From the NCBI GenBank assembly GCA_033782935.1, contig JAWQEG010000486.1, forward strand, positions 2,480,001 through 2,544,000: a DNA stretch of 64,000 bases. Direction: 5' to 3'. A model generated the notes under the pieces. The model was given only the letters and a program-made list of their open reading frames with translations, ran no database searches and was not told the origin of the DNA. Both the position numbers and the translations under genes were made by a program. Below, piece after piece: positions 34,857 to 48,159 of the stretch. Positions within the stretch are counted from its first letter, which is position 1. Each line of letters starts with the position of its first letter. This DNA is from Petrolisthes cinctipes. Its lineage: Eukaryota; Arthropoda; Malacostraca; Decapoda; Porcellanidae.

Positions 34857-37800
34857 TACAGATCGCTTCTGGGACCCCAAAATATCGAATTTTCGGGTGT
34901 TTAGGGCCAGAATTTGAGATATAAACGGGTACAGAAGATACATGCACATATCGACTTTTGGGCACCTAAAAGATCGATTTTCAGTATGTTTTTGGCCTGT
35001 ATTTTGAAAATACTCTAACACGGAGTAGGCATGTACAGATACCTTCTGGGACCTATAAATATCGAATTTTCGGGTGTTTTGGGACTGAATTTGAGATATC
35101 GATTTTTTGGCACCTAAAATGTCGATTTTTAGCATGTTTTTAGCCTATATTTTGAAAATATTCTAGCACTGTGTAGGCATGTACAGATTGCTTCTGGGAC
35201 CCCAAAATATTGAATTTTCGGGTGTTTTGAGCCTGAATTTGAGATATAAACGGGTACAGAAGATACATGCACATATTGACTTTGGGCATCTAAAATATCG
35301 ATTTTCAGCATGTTTTGGGCCTGTATTTTGAAAATACTCTAACACTGAGTAGGCATGTACAGATTGCTTCTGGGACCCCAAAATATTGAATTTTCGGGTG
35401 TTTTGAGACTGAATTTGAGATATAAACGGGTACTGAAGATGCATGCACATATCGACTTTTGTGCACCTAAAAGATCGATTTTCAGTATGTTTTGAGCATG
35501 TATTTTGAAAATACTCTAACACGGAGTAGGCATGTACAGATCGCTTCTGGGACCCCTAAATATCGAATTTTCGGGTGTTTTGGAACTGAATTTGAGATAT
35601 CGACTTTTTGGCACCTAAAAGATCGATTTTTAGCATGTTTTTAGCCTATATTTTGAAAATATTCTAGCACTGAGTAGGCATGTACAGATTGCTTCTGGGA
35701 CCCCAAAATATTGAATTTTCGGGTGTTTTGAGCCTGAATTTAAGATATAAACGGGTACAGAAGATACATGCACATATTGACTTTGGGCACCAAAAATATC
35801 GATTTTCAGCATGTTTTAGGCCTGAATTTTGAAAATACTCTAACACGGAGTAGGCATGTACAGATCGCTTCTGGGACCCCAAAATATCGAATTTTCGGGT
35901 GTTTTGAGCCTGAATTTGAGATATAAACGGGTACTGAAGATGCATGCACATATCGACTTTTGTGCACCTAAAAGATCGATTTTCAGTATGTTTTGAGCAT
36001 GTATTTTGAAAATACTCTAACACGGAGTAGGCATGTACAGATCGCTTCTGGGACCCCTAAATATCGAATTTTCGGGTGTTTTGGGACTGAATTTGAGATA
36101 TCGACTTTTTGGCACCTAAAAGATCGATTTTTAGCATGTTTTTAGCCTATATTTTGAAAATATTCTAGCACTGTACAGATTGCTTCTGGGACCCCAAAAT
36201 ATTGAATTTTCGGGTGTTTTGAGCCTGAATTTGAGATATAAACGGGTACAGAAGATACATGCACATATTGACTTTGGGCATCTAAAATATCGATTTTCAG
36301 CATGTTTTGGGCCTGTATTTTGAAAATACTCTAACACTGAGTAGGCATGTACAGATTGCTTCTGGGACCCCAAAATATTGAATTTTCGGGTGTTTTGAGC
36401 CTGAATTTGAGATATAAACGGGTACTGAAGATGCATGCACATATCGACTTTTGTGCACCTAAAAGATCGATTTTCAGTATGTTTTTGAGCATGTATTTTG
36501 AAAATACTCTAACACGGAGTAGGCATGTACAGATCGCTTCTGGGACCCCTAAATATCGAATTTTCGGGTGTTTTGGGACTGAATTTGAGATATAAACGGG
36601 TACAGAAGATACATGCACATATTGACTTTGGGCACCAAAAATATCGATTTTCAGCATGTTTTGGGCCTGAATTTTGAAAATACTCGAACACTGAGTAGGC
36701 ATGTACAGATCGCTTCTGGGACCCCAAAATATCGAATTTTCGGGTGTTTAGGGCCAGAATTTGAGATATAAACGGGTACAGAAGATGCATGCACATATCG
36801 ACTTTTGTGCACCTAAAAGATCGATTTTCAGTATGTTTTTGGCCTGTATTTTGAAAATACTCTAACACGGAGTAGGCATGTACAGATACCTTCTGGGACC
36901 TCTAAATATCGAATTTTCGGGTGTTTTGGGACTGAATTTGAGATATCGATTTTTTGGCACCTAAAATGTCGATTTTTAGCATGTTTTTAGCCTATATTTT
37001 GAAAATATTCTAGCGTTGTGTAGGCATGTACAGATTGCTTCTGGGACCCCAAAATACTGAATTTTCGGGTGTTTTGAGCCTGAATTTGAGATATAAACGG
37101 GTACAGAAGATACATGCAAATATTGACTTTGGTCACCAAAAATATCGATTTTCAGCATGTTTTGGGCCTGAATTTTGAAAATACTCTAACACGGAGTAGG
37201 CATGTACAGATCGCTTCTGGGACCCCAAAATATCGAATTTTCGGGTGTTTAGGGCCAGAATTTGAGATATAAACGGGTACAGAAGATACATGCACATATC
37301 GACTTTTGGGCACCTAAAAGATCGATTTTCAGTATGTTTTTGGCCTGTATTTTGAAAATACTCTAACACGGAGTAGGCATGTACAGATACCTTCTGGGAC
37401 CTATAAATATCGAATTTTCGGGTGTTTTGGGACTGAATTTGAGATATCGATTTTTTGGCACCTAAAATGTCGATTTTTAGCATGTTTTTAGCCTATATTT
37501 TGAAAATATTCTAGCACTGTGTAGGCATGTACAGATTGCTTCTGGGACCCCAAAATATTGAATTTTCGGGTGTTTTGAGCCTGAATTTGAGATATAAACG
37601 GGTACAGAAGATACATGCACATATTGACTTTGGGCATCTAAAATATCGATTTTCAGCATGTTTTGGGCCTGTATTTTGAAAATACTCTAACACTGAGTAG
37701 GCATGTACAGATTGCTTCTGGGACCCCAAAATATTGAATTTTCGGGTGTTTTGAGACTGAATTTGAGATATAAACGGGTACTGAAGATGCATGCACATAT

Positions 37801-39552
37801 CGACTTTTGTGCACCTAAAAGATCGATTTTCAGTATGTTTTGAGCATGTATTTTGAAAATACTCTAACACGGAGTAGGCATGTACAGATCGCTTCTGGGA
37901 CCCCTAAATATCGAATTTTCGGGTGTTTTGGAACTGAATTTGAGATATCGACTTTTTGGCACCTAAAAGATCGATTTTTAGCATGTTTTTAGCCTATATT
38001 TTGAAAATATTCTAGCACTGAGTAGGCATGTACAGATTGCTTCTGGGACCCCAAAATATTGAATTTTCGGGTGTTTTGAGCCTGAATTTAAGATATAAAC
38101 GGGTACAGAAGATACATGCACATATTGACTTTGGGCACCAAAAATATCGATTTTCAGCATGTTTTAGGCCTGAATTTTGAAAATACTCTAACACGGAGTA
38201 GGCATGTACAGATCGCTTCTGGGACTTCAAAATATCGAATTTTCGGGTGTTTTGAGCCTGAATTTGAGATATAAACGGGTACTGAAGATGCATGCACATA
38301 TCGACTTTTGTGCACCTAAAAGATCGATTTTCAGTATGTTTTGAGCATGTATTTTGAAAATACTCTAACACGGAGTAGGCATGTACAGATCGCTTCTGGG
38401 ACCCCTAAATATCGAATTTTCGGGTGTTTTGGGACTGAATTTGAGATATCGACTTTTTGGCACCTAAAAGATCGATTTTTAGCATGTTTTTAGCCTATAT
38501 TTTGAAAATATTCTAGCACTGTACAGATTGCTTCTGGGACCCCAAAATATTGAATTTTCGGGTGTTTTGAGCCTGAATTTGAGATATAAACGGGTACAGA
38601 AGATACATGCACATATTGACTTTGGGCATCTAAAATATCGATTTTCAGCATGTTTTGGGCCTGTATTTTGAAAATACTCTAACACTGAGTAGGCATGTAC
38701 AGATTGCTTCTGGGACCCCAAAATATTGAATTTTCGGGTGTTTTGAGCCTGAATTTGAGATATAAACGGGTACTGAAGATGCATGCACATATCGACTTTT
38801 GTGCACCTAAAAGATCGATTTTCAGTATGTTTTTGAGCATGTATTTTGAAAATACTCTAACACGGAGTAGGCATGTACAGATCGCTTCTGGGACCCCTAA
38901 ATATCGAATTTTCGGGTGTTTTGGGACTGAATTTGAGATATAAACGGGTACAGAAGATACATGCACATATTGACTTTGGGCACCAAAAATATCGATTTTC
39001 AGCATGTTTTGGGCCTGAATTTTTAAAATACTCGAACACTGAGTAGGCATGTACAGATCGCTTCTGGGACCCCAAAATATCGAATTTTCGGGTGTTTAGG
39101 GCCAGAATTTGAGATATAAACGGGTACAGAAGATGCATGCACATATCGACTTTTGTGCACCTAAAAGATCGATTTTCAGTATGTTTTTGGCCTGTATTTT
39201 GAAAATACTCTAACACGGAGTAGGCATGTACAGATACCTTCTGGGACCTCTAAATATCGAATTTTCGGGTGTTTTGGGACTGAATTTGAGATATCGATTT
39301 CTTGGCACCTAAAATGTCGATTTTTAGCATGTTTTTAGCCTATATTTTGAAAACATTCTAGCGTTGTGTAGGCATGTACAGATTGCTTCTGGGACCCCAA
39401 AATACTGAATTTTCGGGTGTTTTGAGCCTGAATTTGAGATATAAACGGGTACAGAAGATACATGCACATATTGACTTTGGGCATCTAAAATATCGATTTT
39501 CAGTATGTTTTTGGCCTGTATTTTGAAAATACTTTAACACGGAGTAGGCATG
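34857..39552. repeat. Tandem duplication of 2348 bp (2 x 14 monomers)
   Basis: Copy 1: D 34857, C2 35034, A1 35182, B 35358, C1 35535, A2 35683, D/B 35859, C1' 36036, A1 36174, B 36350 (178 bp, extra T), C1/A2 36528, D 36704, C2 36881, A2 37029. Copy 2 repeats each start 2348 bp later, from 37205 to 39377. Shared marks: 'ggaactgaa', 'tttaagatata', 'tactcgaacac', 'gtttttgagcatg'. By eye I see about a dozen or fewer differences, for example 'gggacttcaaa' at 38221. The last monomer differs: A2 at 37029, A1 with a D tail at 39377. Confidence 0.92.
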
Positions 39553-40850
39553 TACAGATACCTTCTGGGAACTCTAAATATCGAATTTTCGGGTGTTTTG
39601 GGACTGAATTTGAGATATCGATTTTTTGGCACCTAAAATGTCGATTTTTAGCATGTTTTTAGCCTATATTTTGAAAATATTCTAGCACTGTGTAGGCATG
39701 TACAGATTGCTTCTGGGACCCCAAAATATCGAATTTTCGGTGTTTAGTGCCAGAATTTGAGATATAAACGGGTACAGAAGATGCATGCACATATCGACTT
39801 TTGTGCACCTAAAAGATCGATTTTCAGTATGTTTTTGGCCTGTATTTTGAAAATACTCTAACACGGAGTAGGCATGTACAGATACCTTCTGGGACCTCTA
39901 AATATCGAATTTTCGGGTGTTTTGGGACTGAATTTGAGATATCGATTTTTTGGCACCTAAAATGTCGATTTTTAGCATGTTTTTAGCCTATATTTTGAAA
40001 ATATTCTAGCGTTGTGTAGGCATGTACAGATTGCTTCTGGGACCCCAAAATACTGAATTTTCGGGTGTTTTGAGCCTGAATTTGAGATATAAACGGGTAC
40101 AGAAGATACATGCACATATTGACTTTGGGCATCTAAAATATCGATTTTCAGCATGTTTTGGGCCTGTATTTTGAAAATACTCTAACACTGAGTAGGCATG
40201 TACAGATTGCTTCTGGGACCCCAAAATATTGAATTTTCGGGTGTTTTGAGCCTGAATTTGAGATATAAACGGGTACTGAAGATGCATGCACATATCGACT
40301 TTTGGGCACCTAAAAGATCGATTTTCAGTATGTTTTTGGCCTGTATTTTGAAAATACTTTAACACGGAGTAGGCATGTACAGATACCTTCTGGGACCTCT
40401 AAATATCGAATTTTCGGGTGTTTTGGGACTGAATTTGAGATATCGATTTTTTGGCACCTAAAATGTCGATTTTTAGCATGTTTTTAGCCTATATTTTGAA
40501 AATATTCTAGCACTGTGTAGGCATGTACAGATTGCTTCTGGGACCCCAAAATATCGAATTTTCGGGTGTTTAGGGCCAGAATTTGAGATATAAACGGGTA
40601 CAGAAGATGCATGCACATATCGACTTTTGTGCACCTAAAAGATCGATTTTCAGTATGTTTTTGGCCTGTATTTTGAAAATACTCTAACACGGAGTAGGCA
40701 TGTACAGATACCTTCTGGGACCTCTAAATATCGAATTTTCGGGTGTTTTGGGACTGAATTTGAGATATCGATTTTTTGGCACCTAAAATGTCGATTTTTA
40801 GCATGTTTTTAGCCTATATTTTGAAAATATTCTAGCGTTGTGTAGGCATG
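39553..40850. repeat. Long-short dimer zone (C2 every second monomer)
   Basis: C2 39553, D 39701 (176 bp, 'gtttagtgcc'), C2 39877, A1 40025 (after 'tagcgttgtg'), B/D 40201, C2 40378, D 40526, C2 40703. The 501-bp trimer rhythm gives way to 324/325-bp dimers. Both D copies start like A ('gattgcttc'). Confidence 0.87.
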
Positions 40851-42343
40851 TACAGATTGCTTCTGGGACCCCAAAATACTGAATTTTCGGGTGTTTTGAG
40901 CCTGAATTTGAGATATAAACGGGTACAGAAGATACATGCACATATTGACTTTGGGCATCTAAAATATCGATTTTCAGCATGTTTTGGGCCTGTATTTTGA
41001 AAATACTCTAACACTGAGTAGGCATGTACAGATTGCTTCTGGGACCCCAAAATATTGAATTTTCGGGTGTTTTGAGCCTGAATTTGAGATATAAACGGGT
41101 ACTGAAGATGCATGCACATATCGACTTTTGTGCACCTAAAAGATCGATTTTCAGTATGTTTTGAGCATGTATTTTGAAAATACTCTAACACGGAGTAGGC
41201 ATGTACAGATCGCTTCTTGGACCCCTAAATATCGAATTTTCGGGTGTTTTGGGACTGAATTTGAGATATCGACTTTTTGGCACCTAAAAGATCGATTTTT
41301 AGCATGTTTTTAGCCTATATTTTGAAAATATTCTAGCACTGAGTAGGCATGTACAGATTGCTTCTGGGACCCCAAAATATTGAATTTTCGGGTGTTTTGA
41401 GCCTGAATTTGAGATATAAACGGGTACAGAAGATACATGCACATATTGACTTTGGGCACCAAAAATATCGATTTTCAGCATGTTTTGGGCCTGAATTTTG
41501 ATAATACTCTAACACGGAGTAGGCATGTACAGATCGCTTCTGGGACCCCAAAATATCGAATTTTCGGGTGTTTAGGGCCAGAATTTGAGATATAAACGGG
41601 TACAGAAGATGCATGCACATATCGACTTTTGGGCACCTAAAAGATCGATTTTCAGTATGTTTTTGGCCTGTATTTTGAAAATACTCTAACACGGAGTAGG
41701 CATGTACAGATCGCTTCTGGGACCCCTAAATATCGAATTTTCGGGTGTTTTGGGACTGAATTTGAGATATCGTCTTTTTGGCACCTAAAAGATCGATTTT
41801 TAGCATGTTTTTAGCCTATATTTTGAAAATATTCTAGCACTGTACAGATTGCTTCTGGGACCCCAAAATATTGAATTTTCGGGTGTTTTGAGCCTGAATT
41901 TGAGATATAAACGGGTACAGAAGATACATGCACATATTGACTTTGGGCACCAAAAATATCGATTTTCAGCATGTTTTGGGCCTGAATTTTGAAAATACTC
42001 TAACACTGAGTAGGCATGTACAGATCGCTTCTGGGACCCCAAAATATCGAATTTTCGGGTGTTTAGGGCCAGAATTTGAGATATAAACGGGTACAGAAGA
42101 TTCATGCACATATCGACTTTTGGGCACCTAAAAGATCGATTTTCAGTATGTTTTTGGCCTGTATTTTGAAAATACTCTAACACGGAGTAGGCATGTACAG
42201 ATACCTTCTGGGACCTCTAAATATCGAATTTTCGGGTGTTTTGGGACTGAATTTGAGATATCGATTTTTTGGCACCTAAAATGTCGATTTTTAGCATGTT
42301 TTTAGCCTATATTTTGAAAATATTCTAGCACTGTGTAGGCATG
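40851..42343. repeat. 992-bp hexamer and a trimer
   Basis: A1 40851 (after 'tagcgttgtg'), B 41027, C1 41204 ('cttcttgg'), A2 41352 (ends 'ttgataat'), D 41528, C1' 41705 ('tatcgtctt'), then A2 41843, D 42019 ('gattcatgc'), C2 42196. The hexamer ends in C1' instead of C2. Confidence 0.89.
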
Positions 42344-44551
42344 TACAGATTGCTTCTGGGACCCCAAAATATTGAATTTTCGGGTGTTTTGAGCCTGAAT
42401 TTGAGATATAAACGGGTACAGAAGATACATGCACATATTGACTTTGGGCATCAAAAATATCGATTTTCAGCATGTTTTGGGCCTGTATTTTGAAAATACT
42501 CTAACACTGAGTAGGCATGTACAGATTGCTTCTGGGACCCCAAAATATTGAATTTTCGGGTGTTTTGAGCCTGAATTTGAGATATAAACGGGTACTGAAG
42601 ATGCATGCACATATCGACTTTTGTGCACCTAAAAGATCGATTTTCAGTATGTTTTGAGCATGTATTTTGAAAATACTCTAACTCGGAGTAGGCATGTACA
42701 GATCGCTTCTGGGACCCCTAAATATCGAATTTTCGGGTGTTTTGGGACTGAATTTGAGATATAAACGGGTACAGAAGATACATGCACATATTGACTTTGG
42801 GCACCAAAAATATCGATTTTCAGCATGTTTTGGGCCTGAATTTTGAAAATACTCTAACACTGAGTAGGCATGTACAGATCGCTTCTGGGACCCCAAAATA
42901 TCGAATTTTCGGGTGTTTAGGGCCAGAATTTGAGATATAAACGGGTACAGAAGATTCATGCACATATCGACTTTTGGGCACCTAAAAGATCGATTTTCAG
43001 TATGTTTTTGGCCTGTATTTTGAAAATACTCTAACACGGAGTAGGCATGTACAGATACCTTCTGGGACCTCTAAATATCGAATTTTCGGGTGTTTTGGGA
43101 CTGAATTTGAGATATCGATTTTTTGGCACCTAAAATGTCGATTTTTAGCATGTTTTTAGCCTATATTTTGAAAATATTCTAGCACTGAGTAGGCATGTAC
43201 AGATTGCTTCTGGGACCCCAAAATATTGAATTTTCGGGTGTTTTGAGCCTGAATTTGAGATTTAAACGGGTACAGAAGATACATGCACATATTGACTTTG
43301 GGCACCAAAAATATCGATTTTCAGCATGTTTTGGGCCTGAATTTTGATAATACTCTAACACGGAGTAGGCATGTACAGATCGCTTCTGGGACCCCAAAAC
43401 ATCGAATTTTCGGGTGTTTAGGGCCAGAATTTGAGATATAAACGGGTACAGATGATGCATGCACATATCGACTTTTGGGCACCTAAAAGATCGATTTTCA
43501 GTATGTTTTTGGCCTGTATTTTGAAAATACTCTAACACGGAGTAGGCATGTACAGATACCTTCTGGGACCTCTAAATATCGAATTTTCGGGTGTTTTGGG
43601 ACTGAATTTGAGATATCGATTTTTTGGCACCTAAAATGTCGATTTTTAACATGTTTTTAGCCTATATTTTGAAAATATTCTAGCACTGTGTAGGCATGTA
43701 CAGATTGCTTCTGGGACCCCAAAATATTGAATTTTCGGGTGTTTTGAGCCTGAATTTGAGATATAAACGGGTACAGAAGATACATGCACATATTGACTTT
43801 GGGCATCTAAAATGTCGATTTTCAGCATGTTTTGGGCCTGTATTTTGAAAATACTCTAGCACTGAGTAGGCATGTACAGATTGCTTCTGGGACCCCAAAA
43901 TATTGAATTTTCGGGTGTTTTGAGCCTGAATTTGAGATATAAACGGGTACAGAAGATACATGCACATATTGACTTTGGGCATCTAAAATATCGATTTTCA
44001 GCATGTTTTGGGCCTGTATTTTGAAAATACTCTAACACTGAGTAGGCATGTACAGATTGCTTCTGGGACCCCAAAATATTGAATTTTTGGGTGTTTTGAG
44101 CCTCAATTTGAGATATAAACGGGTACTGAAGATGCATACACATATCGACTTTTGTGCACCTAAAAGATCGATTTTCAGTATGTTTTGAGCATGTATTTTG
44201 AAAATACTCTAACACGGAGTAGGCATGTACAGATCGCTTCTGGGACCCCTAAATATCGAATTTTCGGGTGTTTTGGGACTGAATTTGAGATATCGACTTT
44301 TTGGCACCTAAAAGATCGATTTTTAGCATGTTTTTAGCCTATATTTTGAAAATATTCTAGCACTGAGTAGGCATGTACAGATTGCTTCTGGGACCCCAAA
44401 ATATTGAATTTTCGGGTGTTTTGAGCCTGAATTTGAAATATAAACGGGTACAGAAGATACATGCACATATTGACTTTGGGCACCAAAAATATCGATTTTC
44501 AGCATGTTTTGGGCCTGAATTTTGAAAATACTCTAACACGGAGTAGGCATG
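42344..44551. repeat. A1-B-C1/A2-D-C2, A2-D-C2 and an A1-A1 doublet
   Basis: A1 42344 ('gcatcaaaaat'), B 42520, C1/A2 42697, D 42873 ('gattcatgc'), C2 43050, A2 43198, D 43374, C2 43551, A1 43699, A1 43875 (after 'ctctagcac'), B 44051 ('cctcaatttgag'), C1 44228, A2 44376. D 42019 and 42873 with their following C2 are an 854-bp repeat. Confidence 0.87.
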
Positions 44552-46193
44552 TACAAATCGCTTCTGGGACCCCTAAATATCGAATTTTCGGGTGTTTTGA
44601 GCCTGAATTTGAGATATAAACGGGTACTGAAGATGTATGCACATATCGACTTTTGTGCAACTAAAAGATCGATTTTCAGCATGTTTTGGGCCTGAATTTT
44701 GAAAATACACTAACACGGAGTAGGCATGTACAGATTGCTTCTGGGACCCCAAAATATCGAATTTTCGGGTGTTTAGGGCCAGAATTTGAGATATAAACGG
44801 GTACAGAAGATGCATGCACATATCGACTTTTGGGCACCTAAAAGATCGATTTTCAGTATGTTTTTGGCCTGTATTTTGAAAATACTCTAACACGGAGTAG
44901 ACATGTATAGATACCTTCTGGGACCTCTAAATTTCGAATTTTCGGGTGTTTTGGGACTGAATTTGAGATATCGATTTTTTGGCACCTAAAATGTCGATTT
45001 TTAGCATGTTTTTAGCCTATATTTTGAAAATATTCTAGCACTGTGTAGGCATGTAAAGATTGCTTCTAGGACCCCAAAATATTGAATTTTCGGGTGTTTT
45101 GAGCCTGAATTTGAGATATGAACGGGTACAGAAGATAAATGCACATATTGACTATGGGCATCTAAAATATCTATTTTCAGCATGTTTTGGGCCTGTATTT
45201 TGAAAATACTCTAACACTGAGTAGGCATGTACAGATCGCTTCTGGGACCCCAAAATATCGAATTTTCGGGTGTTTAGGGCCAGAATTTGAGATATAAACG
45301 GGTACAGAAGATGCATGCACATATCGACTTTCGGGCACCTAAAAGATCGATTTTCAGTATGTTTTGGGCCTGTATTTTGAAAATACTCTAACACGGAGTA
45401 GGCATGTACAGATACCTTCTGGGACCTCTACATATCGAATTTTCGGGTGTTTTGGGACTGAATTTGAGATATCGATTTTTTGGCACCTAAAATATCGATT
45501 TTCAGCATGTTTTTAGCCTATATTTTGAAAATATTCTAGCACTGTGTAGGCATGTACAGATTGCTTCTGGGACCGCAAAATATTGAATTTTCGGGTGTTT
45601 TGAGCCTGAATTTGAGATATAAACGGGTACTGAAGATGCATGCACATATCGACTTTTGTGCACCTAAAAGATCGATTTTCAGTATGTTTTGAGCATGTAT
45701 TTTGAAAATACTCTAACACGGAGTAGGCATGTACAGATCGCTTCTGGGACCCCTAAATATCGAATTTTCGGGTGTTTTGGGACTGAATTTGAGATATCGA
45801 CTTTTTGGCACCTAAAAGATCGATTTTTTGCATGTTTTTAGCCTATATTTTGAAAATATTCTAGCACTGAGTAGGCATGTACAGATTGCTTCTGGGACGC
45901 CAAAATATCGAATTTCCGGGTGTTTAGGGCCAGAATTTGAGATATAAACGGGTACAGAAGATTCATGCACATATCGACTTTTGGGCACCTAAAAGATCGA
46001 TTTTCAGTATGTTTTTGGCCTGTATTTTGAAAATACTCTAACAAGGAGTAGGCATGTACAGATCGCTTCTCGGACCCCTAAATATCGAATTTTCGGGTGT
46101 TTTGGGACTGAATTTGAGATATCGACTTTTTTTACGTAAAAGATCGATTTTTAGCATGTTTTTAGCCTATATTTTGAAAATATTCTAGCACTG
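44552..46193. repeat. Diverged, strongly rearranged block
   Basis: C1/B 44552, D 44729, C2 44906, A1 45054, D 45230, C2 45407, B 45555, C1 45732, D 45880 ('gattcatgc'), C1' 46057 (137 bp, with 'tttttttacg' for 'tttttggcacc'). Single-base changes are denser here than in most of the window, as 'tgtaaagat', 'tatgaac' and 'actatggg' in A1 45054 show. It has no complete hexamer. Confidence 0.84.
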
Positions 46194-48159
46194 TACAGAT
46201 TGCTTCTGGGACCCCAAAATATTGAATTTTCGGGTGTTTTGAGCCTGATTTTGAGATATAAACGGGTACAGAAGATACATGCACATATTGACTTTGGGCA
46301 CCAAAAATATCGATTTTCAGCATGTTTTGGGCCTGAATTTTGAAAATACTCTAACACGGAGTAGGCATGTACAGATCGCTTCTGGGACCCCAAAATATCG
46401 AATTTTCGGGTGTTTAGGGCCAGAATTTGAGATATAAACGGGTACAGAAGATGCATGCACATATCGACTTTTGGGCACCTAAAAGATCGATTTTCAGTAT
46501 GTTTTTGGCCTGTAATTTGAAAATACTCTAACAAGGAGTAGGCATGTACAGATACCTTCTGGGACCTCTAAATATCGAATTTTCGTGTGTTTTGGGACTG
46601 AATTTGAGATATCGATTTTTTGGCACCTAAAATGTCGATTTTTAGCATGTTTTTGTCCTATATTTTGAAAATATTCTAGCACTGTGTAGGCATGTACAGA
46701 TTGCTTCTGGGACCCCAAAATATTGAATTTTCGGGTGTTTTGAGCCTGAATTTGAGATATAAACGGGTACAGAAGATACATGCACATATTGACTTTGGGC
46801 ATCTAAAATATCGATTTTCAGCATGTTTTGGGCCTGTATTTTGAAAATACTCTAACACGGAGTAGGCATGTACAGATCGCTTCTGGGACCCCAAAATATC
46901 GAATTTTCGGGTGTTTAGGACCAGAATTTGAGATATAAACGGGTACAGAAGATGCATGCACATATCGACTTTTGTGCACCTAAAAGATCGATTTTCAGTA
47001 TGTTTTGAGCATGCATTTTGAAAATACTCTAACACGGAGAAGGCATGTACAGATCGCTTCTGGGACCCCTACATATCGAATTTTCTGGTGTTTTGGGACT
47101 GAATTTGATATATCGATTTTTTGGCACCTAAAATGTCGATTTTTAGCATGTTTTTAGCCTATATTTTGAAAATATTCTACCACTGTGTAGGCATGTACAG
47201 ATTGCTTCTGGGACCCCAAAATATTGAATTTTCGGGTGTTTTGAGCCTGAATTTGAGATATTAACCGGTACAGAAGATGCATGCACATATCGACTTTTGT
47301 GCACCTAAAAGATCGATTTTCAGGATGTTTTGAGCATGTATTTTGAAAATACTCTAACACGGAGTAGGCATGTACAGATCGCTTCTGGGGCCCCTAAATA
47401 TCGAATTTTCTGGTGTTTTGGGACTGAATTTGAGATATCGACTTTTTGGCTCCTAAAAGATCGATTTTTAGCATGTTTTTAGCCTATATTTTGAAAATAT
47501 TCTAGCACTGAGTAGGCATGTACAGATCGCTTCTGTGACCCCTAAATATCGAATTTTCGGGTGTTTTGGGACTGAATTTGAGATATCGACTTTTTGGCAA
47601 CTAAAAGATCGATTTTTAGCATGTTTTTAGCCTATATTTTGAAAATATTCTAGCACTGTACAGATTGCTTCTGGGACCCCAAAATATTGAATTTTCGGGT
47701 GTTTTGAGCCTGAATTTGAGATATAAACGGGTACAGAAGATACATGCACATATTGACTTTGGGCACCAAAAATATCGATTTTCAGCATGTTTTGGGCCTG
47801 AATTTTGAAAATACTCTAACACGGAGTAGGCATGTACAGATCGCTTCTGGGACCCCAAAATATCGAATTTTCGGGTGTTTAGGGCCAGAATTTGAGATAT
47901 AAACGGGTACAGAAGATGAATGCACATATCGACTTTTGGGCCCCTAAAAGATCGATTTTCAGTATGTTTTTGGCCTGTATTTTGAAAATACTCTAACACG
48001 GAGTAGGCATGTACAAATACCTTCTGGGACCTCTAAATATCGAATTTTCGGGTGTTATGGGACTGAATTTGAGATATCGATTTTTTGGCACCTATAATAT
48101 CGATTTTTAGCATTTTTTTAGCCTATATTTTGAAAATATTCTAGCACTGTGTAGGCATG
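46194..48159. repeat. Copy 1 of a 3.5-kb duplicated segment, with a C1-C1' doublet
   Basis: A2 46194, D 46370, C2 46547 ('ttttcgtgtg'), A1 46695, D/B 46871 ('gtttaggacc'), C1/C2 47048, A/B 47196 (after 'ctaccactg'; 'attaaccgg'), C1 47373 ('ctggggcccc'), C1' 47521 ('cttctgtgacc'), A2 47659, D 47835 ('gatgaatgc'), C2 48012 ('gtgttatggg', 'cctataatatcg'). The matching copy is at 50016-51804. Confidence 0.87.

Noticed and set aside
44552..46193. Array edge or transition to unique sequence
   Set aside because: Divergence rises slightly, but every base still belongs to a recognisable monomer and regular hexamers resume downstream.
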